Assembly (NCBI RefSeq): GCF_000213175.1
Contig: NW_009799179.1
Coordinates: 2,842,250-2,891,666 of the forward strand
Length of the DNA stretch: 49,417 nucleotides
Direction: 5' to 3'
Source of the DNA: Neurospora tetrasperma FGSC 2508
Taxonomy: Eukaryota; Ascomycota; Sordariomycetes; Sordariales; Sordariaceae
Position numbers and translations under genes: made by a program
Notes under the pieces: generated by a model
Told to the model about the DNA's origin: nothing
Databases searched by the model: none
Seen by the model: only the letters and a program-made list of their open reading frames with translations
In this document: in pieces, positions 21,682 through 32,150 of the stretch
How positions within the stretch are numbered: the stretch's first letter is position 1
How the letters are laid out: each line of letters starts with the position of its first letter

Positions 21682-23697
21682 CTACCACTCCAGCCGGTCA
21701 TCACATACGAGCCGCACATCAAAGCGGTCCTCACCCTTCCAGACCTTCGAGCCAGAGTTGCAGTCAGCGACGACGTTTCTCAGCTCACCAATCATGCCTG
21801 GAGGCCCACTACCAAACACGCGTGTGGAGCCTTGAGCAACACCTTCGACGAAATCCTTGACCACTGTCGTCACATCCGGCCTTCCTCTCGCCGTGGAGCT
21901 GGCTCTTTGGGCAGACGCCCTCGGCGCTCTCTTGATGCTGTCATCATCCTCCTGCGACGACTCTCCACGGCAGCCAGTGACCGATACGGTCCCCTTTGCG
22001 GTATCATCACCATCATCCGTGACGAAAATGCGAATGATCAGACCATGGACAGCACCGAGTCTGCTCAACTCCTCCATCTCGGGCTCAACCCATTCGACGT
22101 CTTCGCTCCTCTTCATAGCCCAAACCAACTCAACTCTCCTTGCGGGGTTCATGTTCCTGTCCCGAAGCAAGTCGATCAAGAGGGGAAGCACATAAGTGAT
22201 ACCGGTGCCGCCGGCAATGCAGAGGACGTTGACGTCGGGGGTCACACCATCAACAATGCTCTCGCCATAGGGGCCCTGGAGGATAACTGGGGTCGTGGGG
22301 GTGACCGCCTTCTCCGACAGCGCACCAGCGAGTTTATCCTGCACAATCTTGGCCAACTTTTTCGTCTCTCCGCCCTTGGCCCTCAAGATGTACGAGTGCG
22401 TGACAGTACCCTTTCCGTCCTCCACCGGCCACGACAGCGGCGTAAACGGGTGACTCTGCCAGATGCTTCCCTCGGTGAAGCACAAGAAGAAATGCTGTCC
22501 AACCTTCCACGGCCTCTGCGGGTGCGCAAAGTCCAACCTAACCACATCTCCATGCTTCTCGTCCCTCCAAAACTTCATCTCCGCCTGCGCCGCCGCGAAC
22601 CCGACCCTGCCTTGGCTGGGGATATATCCATAATGCAGCAACGCCGTCCTCACCAGCCTGGCACCGCGATCAACAAACCACAGCACCAACCCGGGCACCA
22701 AGAAACACTGCAAATTCTTCCAATGCCCAATCACGGCGCCAATGTACACCATAGCCAGGACGTAGTGCGCCTTTCTGAAAAACTCGTACCCCGTGCGGCG
22801 GATGGTCCACTGCAGCGCGCCCACCCACAGCAGCACAAGCAGCACCAGCGCCACCACGCCCCAGCGGGCGTACGTCTGCGCGATGAAGGCGTTCCACACG
22901 TCCGGATGCGGGCGGTACAGGCGCGCCTCGACGATGACCCAGCCGATGGTGTGCAGGATCGACTGCACGAGAATGATGTGGCCCGTCCAGCGGTGGAGGA
23001 ACATGAAGCTGGTGTAGGGGACGCCGGTGATCAAGGACAAGATGGATTCCCGGCTGGCGAGCAAGATCGAAAGCGGAGTGAGGGCGTAGGCGAGTACGCC
23101 GATGCGGTCGGCCCATGGCCCCAGGGAGGTGCGCGTGTTTTTGACGTGTTCGGGCTGGCCCTTGACGGGTGTGATCCATTTGCCGTAGACGATGCCGACG
23201 AAAGTCCAGATGGTGAGGTAGCCGACTAGGACCAAGAGGATGAGAACCTGGAGGCGGGTGACTTGGCCGAATATGGGTTTCACTACTCCGCGGCTTGAGA
23301 GAAGATAGCTCCTCCCCGTGGCGCCCACTGCCCTCATCGCCCTGGTGAATCTCCCCACCGAGCGAGGCTTGGTGACTACCTCCTCCTCGGTTAAAAGCGC
23401 CCGTTTTTCAACCTCGAGGGGCATCTCATACTTGGAGACATTCCCCCCACTAGCACCAAGTCGCCTTAGAACACCCCAAACGAGCAAGATGCCCAAGATG
23501 GTCGCCCAAAAAATCCCGGTGTAAAGCATCCCCCGATCGTGAGCGGAGTACACGACGTCCAGGTAGGCGCATGAGCCCGGGTCGTTTTTGCACGGGACCA
23601 CACGGTAGGCGTAGCCCCAATGCCACTCGAGGTCAGTTTGGCCGGTGAAGTTTTGGATCATTCTTGCGGAAAGCTGGGATTGACTTGGTGGTGTCAT
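21682..23697 (-). CDS. Ferric/cupric reductase, plasma-membrane FRE/NOX-type flavocytochrome b
   Basis: A single-exon gene of 671 aa. FRE enzymes move electrons from cytosolic NADPH through FAD and two hemes to reduce extracellular Fe(III) or Cu(II) for uptake. An N-terminal membrane helix (about residues 57-78) precedes the ferric reductase-like transmembrane core. Paired heme-binding histidines lie in HRWTGHIILVQSILH and in HYVLAMVYIGAVIGH. The FAD-binding motif is HPFTPLS, the NADPH phosphate-binding motif GPYGES, and the nucleotide-binding end GSGPPGM. The gene lies head-to-head with a Ctr copper transporter, which favours copper (or copper and iron) reduction as its job; that is inference. 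The start ATG is the first in frame (MTPPSQSQ). All key residues seen are present, so it should be active. Confidence 0.93.
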   Translation of the reverse strand: MTPPSQSQLSARMIQNFTGQTDLEWHWGYAYRVVPCKNDPGSCAYLDVVYSAHDRGMLYTGIFWATILGILLVWGVLRRLGASGGNVSKYEMPLEVEKRALLTEEEVVTKPRSVGRFTRAMRAVGATGRSYLLSSRGVVKPIFGQVTRLQVLILLVLVGYLTIWTFVGIVYGKWITPVKGQPEHVKNTRTSLGPWADRIGVLAYALTPLSILLASRESILSLITGVPYTSFMFLHRWTGHIILVQSILHTIGWVIVEARLYRPHPDVWNAFIAQTYARWGVVALVLLVLLWVGALQWTIRRTGYEFFRKAHYVLAMVYIGAVIGHWKNLQCFLVPGLVLWFVDRGARLVRTALLHYGYIPSQGRVGFAAAQAEMKFWRDEKHGDVVRLDFAHPQRPWKVGQHFFLCFTEGSIWQSHPFTPLSWPVEDGKGTVTHSYILRAKGGETKKLAKIVQDKLAGALSEKAVTPTTPVILQGPYGESIVDGVTPDVNVLCIAGGTGITYVLPLLIDLLRDRNMNPARRVELVWAMKRSEDVEWVEPEMEELSRLGAVHGLIIRIFVTDDGDDTAKGTVSVTGCRGESSQEDDDSIKRAPRASAQRASSTARGRPDVTTVVKDFVEGVAQGSTRVFGSGPPGMIGELRNVVADCNSGSKVWKGEDRFDVRLVCDDRLEW

Positions 23698-25340
23698 GGT
23701 GGGATAGAGAGAATGGCCGTTGGCCGTTGGATGTCAGGCGAGCCGGGCAAATTGAAGTCGGGTTTATGTTATGTGCCCTTTATGTTGTTTTGGGTGTGGT
23801 AGTTGGTGGGTGTTGGTGAGGTTGTTATTGTTGTTCCATTGCCCGGTGATTTGGTGATCTGTTGTCGAGATAATCCAAAATCATTGTCGAGGCGGAAAAG
23901 GGAATGGATATAACAAGTAGAAGTTTCAATATTCACCTCGAAGGACAACCGGTCGAAACGATCAAAAAGGTCCAGTCACAACCATCGGGCCTCGCGTCGC
24001 TTGCTGTCCCGGTAGCTTCAGTCCCTAGAGGTATCGATCTTGAACAAAACCCGTGTTCTGGAATCTCCAAAAAGAAAACGAAATGGATCCGGTTCGCGTG
24101 TTTGAGTTGGTTTCACATCGCCCGGGGTTCGCCCACGGCGGGCACGGTATGGAGCGCCGAGAAAGTTGAGCAAGTTTCCATTGCAACGGTGTTCGTTTCC
24201 CTGGTTGCTGATTCCTGTCGCCATCGGATCCAGAACATCACTCATCTTCAACAATGTAGTCTAGTGTTCCGTGAGCCGGAAACCGCCTCTCATTGCCTGT
24301 TTGGTGTTGATTTCCCCCCTCCCCTCCAGTTTTTTTGATTTTTCATACTCCCTTGGTTTCCACCGGGTGAGCATGTTTTTGGCTTGGCTGTATATCATGC
24401 CACTGCAGAATTTGCCTTCATTCCTTCTCGGTCATGCCATCGAGAGAATTTGAGAGTTTATTCTGTCTCCGAAAGGGGGGCCAGAGAGAAAAGATATGAC
24501 GCTAGAGTCTGGACACAGCTGCAGTGGTTGAGCATCTTTGAGCACGTTTTTCTGCAACCAACAGTGGGGTGACGGTGTAACGTAAGGTCGTGTTTGTGGT
24601 GTGGGGACCCTAATAAATGGGGAAGTACTCGCGTTTCATTGGATGATCCAAACAATTGACCCAGGTACTCGGGGCTTCAAACCCCCCCTGAACATGATGG
24701 GATGGAGGCGAGACGAGCTCCCGTCCGGCGCGGCGCGCTCATTTTCCAGGCGAACGACACTCGGCCGGGATACCGTCATGATGTCCCCGATTTGATGACA
24801 TTGGTGATATCCATAGCGGACGGAGAGCTACGCACCGACGATTGACCCTGAATCATTTCCAGAGCTTCGTCGTTGATGGGGAGGCTGGACGGAACATCTC
24901 GTGAACAAGAAGGTTTTCATCCGAGATTCCAACTCATACCTGCTCACTCTCACACTAACCGTCGACACTTTTCTCCCTCTTTCCCGCTCTTTTCCCCTCA
25001 TCTCCTGCCTCTTTTGCACGCTATCTAGCCTTACGAATGGAACCATAACCGTCCTATTGAATCACTTGACTCCAAGCTAATAGCTGCTGGGTTAGGGAAC
25101 CTAACGATTTGTTATTGTCCTACCCGTTGGACCAAGTAGTGTGATTGAGAAGGTTTCCAAATACCCAACCACACAGACTACGGACATTGGGAGCAGTCGT
25201 CGTCAAAGAAACGAGCTCAAAGACGAAGCTAAATTGAAAACGAATCCATCTTTTTTCTCTCACGAACCGCCATCACCACATTCAAGCACCAAACCAACTC
25301 TTCACCCCTTACCCTTTTTCTCGCACACACATCCCCAACC
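23698..25340. promoter_or_regulatory. Shared divergent promoter, metalloreductase / copper transporter
   Basis: This 1.64-kb region separates the reductase start (23697, minus) from the copper-transporter start (25341, plus). The hexamer TGAGCA or its complement TGCTCA occurs five times: 24167 (TGAGCAAG), 24368 (TGAGCATG), 24529 (TGAGCATC), 24539 (TGAGCACG) and 24941 (TGCTCA). The last two plus-strand copies are exactly 10 bp apart. The core matches the copper-responsive boxes of yeast Mac1 (TTTGC[T/G]CA) and Aspergillus MacA (TGTGCTCA). The tcu-1 promoter of Neurospora is known to be shut off by copper. That these are the responsible sites is inference. I found no perfect ATCWGATAA iron (SRE) box. 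Confidence 0.55.
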
Positions 25341-26194
25341 ATGGAGCAACACGGCACAACCCTCTTACCTCGAATGGACATGGGAGACGGGAACATGGAC
25401 GGACCGGCGTGTAAAATTTCAGTATGTTCCTCCCGTGTAACCACCTACCCTCTCTTACACGTGTAGCACCAATCCCACTATTCTCATCGTATCCCTAAGG
25501 TACTCCCACTCACACCGTAGGCACATACTAACATACCTATTCCAACCAGATGCTCTGGAACTGGTACACCATCGATGCCTGCTTCCTCCACCAGTCCTGG
25601 CAAATCACCACGCGCGGCGCCTTCGCCGCCACCTGCATCGGCATCATGTTGATGGTCGTCATGCTCGAGTTCCTGCGCCGGCTGGCCAAAGAATACGACG
25701 AGTGGATCGTCCGTGACTTTCGAAGACGGTCGGCCCTGATTAGCGAACAACAGCGACGTCTGCGTCAACGGCAGGCTTCACCATCATCATGTGGTACTGC
25801 GGATGCAGCAGCAAAGACTGCTGGACTTTTGGCTACCACAACGTCCGTCCATGTCACCACCGGGAAGAGAAGAGGATACATGGGGAGGAGAACAACAGCA
25901 ACCACCCTCAAGTTCCGCGCCAGTCCGTTGCAGCAGCTGATAAGGGCCCTGATTCACGCCGTCATGTTTGGTCTGGGGTATCTGATCATGTTGCTGGCCA
26001 TGTACTACAATGGCTATGTGCTCATCAGCATCTGGATCGGGGCGCTGCTCGGCAAGTTCTTGTGCGATTGGTTGACGGTCAAGTTTGAGATTCCTGGTGG
26101 GGATGAGGAGGAGGAGGAGATGATGGATGGTGGATTCACCGATGAGGTGCCGAGGCTGCAGGGCGTGGAGGATGCCACTGTTTGCTGTGGTTGA
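25341..26194 (+). CDS. tcu-1: Ctr-family high-affinity copper transporter
   Basis: Two exons (25341-25421, 25550-26194; GT-AG intron of 128 nt with a perfect TACTAACA branch site) encode 241 aa. Ctr proteins form trimers in the plasma membrane and import Cu(I). The short N-terminus has a methionine cluster (RMDMGDGNMDG; Met12, Met14, Met19) for copper capture and is followed by KISMLWNWYTIDACF, typical of the family. TM1 is at about residues 48-68. A basic cytosolic loop leads to TM2, which contains the Met174-x3-Met178 selectivity motif, and TM3 with GxxxG packing (IGALLGKF). The C-terminus ends in a Cys pair (VCCG), as expected for copper hand-over to chaperones. The symbol is by recall of N. 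crassa TCU-1. Confidence 0.9.
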
Positions 26195-26981
26195 AAAGCC
26201 AGACGGGATGAGGAAGTTGAGGATGGAAGAAGGGACGGAAGATAATGACGACTGCGATGATACCTCTTTGTGCTTTTTTCATTTCCACTGTTGATAATCA
26301 ATGGACTGGGTTTATACGCAACGCCGCTTGTTCGGTTTATTTTCCTGTATCTGCGTGGTTTCATAGCATGATTTGGCTAAAAGTTTTTGACAACATTAAA
26401 GATCTGTAGAGGCTGACGGGCAAGAAGAGGAAAGGGCGGAATGTCGCGGAGTCTCGCGTAAAGGGCTTGCAAATCACGAGGTCACACTGGCCACAGGGCC
26501 AATATGGAAGCTGTCACTCACCTTCCTCTCAAGTCCTGTAGATACTTGTTCCGGACTGCGGAATGTACCTTCTCTTCTTTACCACCCTGAATCACGGTTC
26601 GCCATCATTGGTCAAATTTGCTCTTTTTGTTATCACGTCTTGAAGCCTCTCCTGTTCTCTGAATTGTTGGTACAACGGCAAAAATTGTAACAAGAAATAC
26701 AAAGAAGTGTATTGAGTACATGTACACATCGACATACATAAGGTATGCATGAGCCTGTGTACGGTATCCAAGACCCTTTCCGCTCAATGCTATCCAGATG
26801 CTTTGTATCCAAAGAAACATGCTCGCTCGGTGAATGATCCCGCTCATCATGCCTTTCCATCACAAATTCACAAGTCCCCTAAAACCTGCTGCTCATCATG
26901 GACGCCGGCACCTGGGAAAAGGTTAGTATGACACCCGTTCACAACACAAAGCCACTAGTCGACCCTCGACACATGGGCTTC
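26195..26981. other. Convergent intergenic region
   Basis: About 790 bp between the stop codons of the copper transporter (plus) and the S28 peptidase (minus). It holds both 3' UTRs; nothing else recognised. Confidence 0.5.
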
Positions 26982-28786
26982 TCAAGGCTTCGTACTTCCA
27001 TGTCCATGTCCATGTCCATGCCCGCTCTTCTTAAAGTCCTGAAGCCAAGCCTGCACAAAGTTCTTGATGGCCCTCTGCGTCTCCTCCACCGGCTTAGGGG
27101 GGAAGTTGGGGGCGGTCTCATTGGGGAACACGCCGTTCTCGTCCCAATGGTGCACGCCGTCCTTGATCAGGATAAAGGGTTCGCTGATGGTGCTCTTGCG
27201 ATCCTTGAGACCGATGGCGTGCGGGGTGGCCGCGCGCCAGGGGTCCTTCTCGCCGTCAATGATGGCCAGGCGCGGGTAGCTGATGCCGAAGCCACCGTAC
27301 TTGTTGATGGACTCGACATCCGAAGGCTTGTTAATGTTGAAGGCCTCGCGACAGGCGATGGACGTGTAATTAAGGTCGATGGCGCGGGAGATCAGCGGAA
27401 GCTGGTTGTGCGGGACACCGGACCCGGTTTGGAGGAAGCCCCATCTGTAGGGACCATGTTAGTTGAATCTGAAACAAAAAAGAAAGGATGAAGAAGTATT
27501 TGACTTACTGATCGCAGACCTGATACAGCCACAAGCGCCACGTCTGCTTAAGATCGTCCTTCTTGTAGAATTCACTGTCATAGGAGGTAAAGCAGGCATT
27601 CTGATCCCCGTCGCACGACTGGACTGAGGTGACATTGACATAGCCTATGTAGTTCAAAAACTGATTTGTAAGCGTCTTGACCTCCTTGCCGTATCCGCCA
27701 ACAGTCAAGAGCTCCTGGACGTCCTTCTCAAGGCGAGCTGTCTCGGGATACAGCAGCGCATTGGAGCTGACATTGTTGCAGTATTCGCCGTATGAGGTGT
27801 CGTTCAACGCGGGATCCCAGTTGGTGGATTGCAGTCCTGCGATGCCGAAGCTGATGGTGTTGGCAAAGTCATCGGTGTGGGTGAGGTTGCCGAGACCGAA
27901 TGCATCCTTGAGCTTCTGCACGTATTTGGCATTGGCCTTGTTGAGGATGATGTTGTCGACAACGTGGGTCAACTTTTGGGTAGCAGTCACGCAATCCTTA
28001 GGACCGTAGATCCGCGCGGCTTCGTAGTATTGCCAATAGTCATAGATGGCCTCAGTGACACCGGACGAGGAAATGGCTCCCCAGTAAACATCGGGGTACA
28101 GCTTGCGCAGGAAGGCGACGAAGGCGCCAGCATACGAACCTCCGTATGCAATGTAGGGAGTGTTGGGCGCAGTCAGATCCAGGTGCTCAAGACCGGCGAA
28201 CTTGACGTTCTTGGCAAAGTAGACGGTATCGGCCAGCGCTTGATCAGTAGTGAGGAAACGCAGGTTCTTCGTGCTGAAGTCGGAGGTAGGCAGACTCTTG
28301 CCATAGTAGCGGTGCTCGAGGATGACGCCAACACCACCAGTCGCCTTGGCGAGCTGGTATACTATGCCCTTTTGGAGGAACTGGAGACGTCCGACGCCGC
28401 TCGTCTCACCGGCAGCTAGAACAATGACGGGACCTCCCTTCTTGTAGTAGGTCGCGTCGAACCAGTAGCGCAGGTCGAAAGTATCGTTGGTATGCGGCTC
28501 ATACTTGGTGTCGTTGTGGAAGTGGTCAACGGGAACCTTGATGGTCCGGGCAGGGTATAGGAGCGTGGGGTCGGTGCTCTCCTGGATGGTGAAATCACCC
28601 TCCGGCTCCAGCGCAAGATCGCTCTCTGACTGAAATGCCTATTAGTCACGATCTGTCAAGAAAGCAATGGGAGGAGCACCAAGCACTCACCGACAAGCGA
28701 AGGTTCCGGACAGTCAGGGGCGCAAAAGCAGAGGCTAGTTGCGCAACGCAGGCCGTGGCGGCCAGCAGACGTCCAAGTCCCATCAT
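26982..28786 (-). CDS. Secreted serine peptidase of family S28 (prolyl-carboxypeptidase-like)
   Basis: Three exons (28786-28691, 28629-27509, 27444-26982) with GT-AG introns give 559 aa. S28 enzymes cleave after proline near peptide ends, usually at acidic pH, and in fungi are secreted for protein scavenging. A signal peptide is clear (MMGLGRLLAATACVAQLASA, cleavage near residue 20-22). The fold starts at VPVDHFHND; the nucleophile is Ser197 in GGSYAG, the acid Asp473 in DGEKDPW, and the base lies in GVHHWDE. HRYYGKSLP and several N-glycosylation sites (NDTKY, NVSS, NVTS) are present. The protein ends with (GH)4, a short His-Gly tail encoded by tandem CATGGA repeats, unusual for the family. 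The start codon is the first of two adjacent ATGs. Confidence 0.92.
27002..27025 (-). repeat. CATGGA hexamer repeat encoding a (His-Gly)4 tail
   Basis: Four copies of the 6-bp unit at the 3' end of the S28 peptidase gene give GHGHGHGHG. Copy number may vary between strains. A short His-rich tail can bind divalent metals; whether it does so here is unknown. Confidence 0.8.
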
Positions 28787-29097
28787 TTTGAAGATTTCAA
28801 AACGACGACGACGAGTGTGGGCGAAGGAAAGGAACGCCTACAAAAAGAGGCCACTTACCTGGAATAAATACTGGGAAAGCTGAGGAAAGATGAAGAGAAC
28901 CTGAAAAGCCAGGCGATCAGCAAGGGTCCAGTGAATAGTTCACCTTCCTCTTTGGGGTCTAGGTTGAAGAGGTTGTTGGACCTGGTCCAATATCACTGAA
29001 GGCGCGTATCGTGAGTGAGAGTTCGTACCTTTCGTCTAGCTACAAAGCCATGTAATGATCGTGACAAACGACCGCGATGCGGAGCAAATGACGAACG
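28787..29097. other. Intergenic, S28 peptidase promoter
   Basis: About 310 bp upstream of the S28 peptidase start, with repeated CGACGA near the ATG. No control element identified. Confidence 0.4.
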
Positions 29098-29517
29098 CTA
29101 AAACCCGCGGTAAGCTGCGCCGTAAGCCGGAGCGGGCGGTTGGCTGTGATGGTGGATGCCGCTGTACTGTAGATGCCGATGCCCGGCGATAGGTCGGCGC
29201 TGTTCAACGCTGTGCCACTGTAATGAATGCTGCTTAGGTACTGCTCCAATATTTGCCTCCCGAAGGCTCCCAACAGAATCGATGGATGAGGCAGGCCGAA
29301 ACTCTCCTTCGGGAAGGTGGTAGTGCTGTGCTCCGGGAATGAGAAAGATGGTGGAGCGGTGGGCGTCGCCATTGACGCCGGGGATTTGACTCGAGATCCA
29401 GAGTGCCGATCCGAAGTGGGGAACTTCCCGACAGGGCCTAGCGAGCTGAACCTGCCGGCCGCCGACTTGGCCTCTGTCTCTAGAGTACATAGTGTACGCG
29501 GACAAGACCCGGGCCAT
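29098..29517 (-). CDS. Possible small orphan gene, 139 aa
   Basis: A single open frame begins with ATG in a fair context (AACATCATGG) and has third-position GC use like neighbouring genes. The product contains GVNGDAHRSTIFLIPGAQHY and VEQRRPIAGHRHLQYSG and is rich in His, Gln and Pro, without a signal peptide or membrane helix. I do not recognise a family. A stop lies six codons upstream in frame, so an upstream exon would need a splice acceptor close to the ATG. It could be a real lineage-restricted gene or a chance frame in the promoter of the S28 peptidase. Confidence 0.35.
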   Translation of the reverse strand: MARVLSAYTMYSRDRGQVGGRQVQLARPCREVPHFGSALWISSQIPGVNGDAHRSTIFLIPGAQHYHLPEGEFRPASSIDSVGSLREANIGAVPKQHSLQWHSVEQRRPIAGHRHLQYSGIHHHSQPPAPAYGAAYRGF

Positions 29518-30885
29518 GATGTTGTTCCCATGTCAACGGGGATGAAGACGAGAACTATGTAAGATAATTGCGGTCGTGGAACGTTGAGAAATCGGACAGT
29601 TGATGCCAGGCAGTTCATCGCACATGGGTGGTCCGTGTGTACTTACATACGCGGCGACCAGGACCTTGAAACCCAAACACTGTATCACGCGATAAACGAA
29701 GTTGATTAGATAGACACATTTCCTGTAGACGCACGAGATTTTGGACGACACAAGGTTAATTGGTTCAAACCCATCAACACTGGATGGATCATGGGAATGT
29801 CCCAAGATTCGAGACCTGAGGAAGCTACAACTCCCGTGCCGGCTAAGAACACGGGGCCCCGAGCCAAGCCCGCTCGGCATGGTGCAACTCCACTAGACTT
29901 ACAGCACGGGTTGAGGTTCCGGCAGGCCCAGCTCCACCAATTGACGTACAAGTACATCTGTTGAACCAATACGGAATTCCTTCAACACCGACCTTTCTCT
30001 CCCCGGGGCCCTTCAAACTTCTTTCTTTAACGTGGAAGCCACGACCAGAGTTGCAATCTCTCTGATGTAAGGTAGTAGCCACCAACTGCATTGAAACTGT
30101 CACTTCTCTTTTTTTCCGAGCGAGCCAGCACAGGATACCAGCTAGTAGCTGCTGTCTCCAGCGACCGCAGAGCCTGGCATCGTGCGGACGAATCAGCAGC
30201 GAAAACCGTTCATTCATCTCGTCGTCGATAGACTTAATTACATTATAAGTACACCGTCGTCGTCCAAAGTTCAGACCCACCGCCACATGTTGGCCACCCG
30301 ACAAACGGCGCAGCCCAGGTCCACCTCCAAGGGCCATTCGGACCCAGAAATACCTAACCATATTACGGGTGTTCACTCCTTTTGACTGTGGGTCTTCATT
30401 ATCTCGATTCTCTGTATCCGAGCCGTTAACATCAAGAACATCGAATGTGAATCATATAAAGCCATAAGACGCGTTGGCCATCTCGACGTCGCACCATGCC
30501 CGTTACAAGGTCCAGGCACGACGGAGGCAGAGAAAACCATCGACGAGTTGTCTGTCGTCGTGGATCAAGGTGCCGTGCTTGCTTCATTTCTCGAGGCTGC
30601 TTCGACCAGTTTTAGTGATGCTCGTTATAACTCGCCTCAAACAGTGGGCAAAGTCTTACCGCAAAGAATGATAGCAATGGGGTTTTGAACATTCGGGGTT
30701 TGGAGTTGTTTTTTGTGGTGGCCAAGCTTTCCCTCACGATCCCCCATCGGCCCAAAAAAGGAAAACACTGGAAGCATCGGCCTAATATCGACGAAGCCCC
30801 GTTCTTCTTTCCATACGGTTTGACCTCTCGACGTTCTGAGGCATCCGACAAAGGCTGTCCTGGCGATCGGCGTTCCGATAACATT
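29518..30885. other. Intergenic region without clear genes
   Basis: About 1.4 kb with several short frames on both strands (for example 29843-30376 minus) that show no domain, signal peptide or consistent codon use. Nothing called. Confidence 0.45.
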
Positions 30886-32150
30886 CTACCAGATAACGCC
30901 ATGTGTCTTTTTGCCAGCTGTCGCATCACCTCTTCTTTTCCTGCGACGCGTCCTGATGCCACTGTAGAGATCTACCACAGCCATGAAACAAACGCCGCTG
31001 AAAGCCAGAAGGATCACCACGGCAATCAAAATCGTCACGACAATAGGGAACCACACCGACACGGCCTTCCACGTGGGCCATGCATGGTCTTTCGGAAGAT
31101 CTGTGTCGAGCGCCTGCAGACTGACCTGCATCGAGTTGAGCACGACGGAGCAGATTGCGAAGATGGTGAGCAGGGGTCCCAGGCTGTGGGTGAGGAAGGA
31201 GCCCCATTGAGGGTAAATGTGGAAGAAGGCCAGCTTCCTCTTGAAGAAAGCTGCAGCCATGTTGAGCCGACTGAGGCGCAGTTCGCCGTAGTGGTACCGC
31301 TTGGGGACTTGGATGTCGTGGATTTTGGTAAAGGGCTCGATGAAGTCGCACCACTCTTCGTATGTGGGAAATTGCCCGTTGGACTTTTTGGGTATCAACA
31401 TCTTCTCGCATGCCAACGCAAAGTCGACCTCATACTGGATCAAGTAGTAGTAGCTCCTCATGAAGCCGAGGCAAGCTCGATAAACATCCAGGTGGGCGTT
31501 GGCGATGTACTCCCAGAAGGCGGCGCAGTAGAAGTAGGCCGGGATGGGTTTGACGTAGATTCGCTCGTAGTACCAGACCAGATGAAGACAGGGATGCTCG
31601 TCGATCTTGATCTCTCGGTCGTGTGCGTACTGATGGTGGAGAGACATGATGTGAAGGAAAGATGGAGTTTGGACCTTGCAAGTCTCAGTATAACAGTGCC
31701 AGGGCGGCTCAAAAGGACTCGGAGGAAACTTACAAAGACATACTTCATATACTTGAACATACCGTCCAGCTTCGTGGTCAGGTGGTTCTCATTCAAATAT
31801 AACGTTAAGGTCTTCCAGTGACTGCCGGGATTTTGATCGTCCAGCCGAACTCGCGGTTGACCTGGAAGATGGCGCTTGACAGTGGTAGTGCCGTCTTCAT
31901 TTGGTGTCTCCACTGGTACTAAGGCCATCGATGTCGGGTTTGTGCTGTTGTATGGTCGAATCCCGATTCTGGCTACGTTTCCCGCCATGTCCTTGATGTT
32001 TTCACAAGGAAAAACTTTGGGGATCTTGAGATTCACATCGCAATCTGAAGGTTGCGATTCAGCGGTCTCGATATCAAGCGTTGAAGGGAAAGAATGCGGG
32101 GTTGGCGTTGTCGCCGTCGATTTCAGGTCGGGCTCAACTGCGGCTCCCAT
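30886..32150 (-). CDS. Two-TM membrane protein of an uncharacterised fungal family
   Basis: Two exons (32150-31734, 31674-30886; GT-AG intron of 59 nt) encode 401 aa. Residues 1-120 are low-complexity and likely disordered. The conserved part begins with PRVRLDDQNPGSHWKTL and continues with DREIKIDEHPCLHLVWYYE, FWEYI and the PTYEEWCDFIEPFTKI block. Two helices near the C-terminus (about 299-319 and 345-375) would anchor the protein, and a basic RTRRRKRRG tail follows. I associate this arrangement with a fungus-only family of unknown function (possibly DUF6601, from memory). The same frame is open upstream to 32483, but the ATG at 32150 (MGAAVEPDL) is the natural start because the upstream part looks like untranslated sequence. 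Confidence 0.82.

Noticed and set aside
21832-23229. 465-codon plus-strand frame opposite the metalloreductase
   Set aside because: Antisense shadow; the minus-strand protein carries all FRE motifs.
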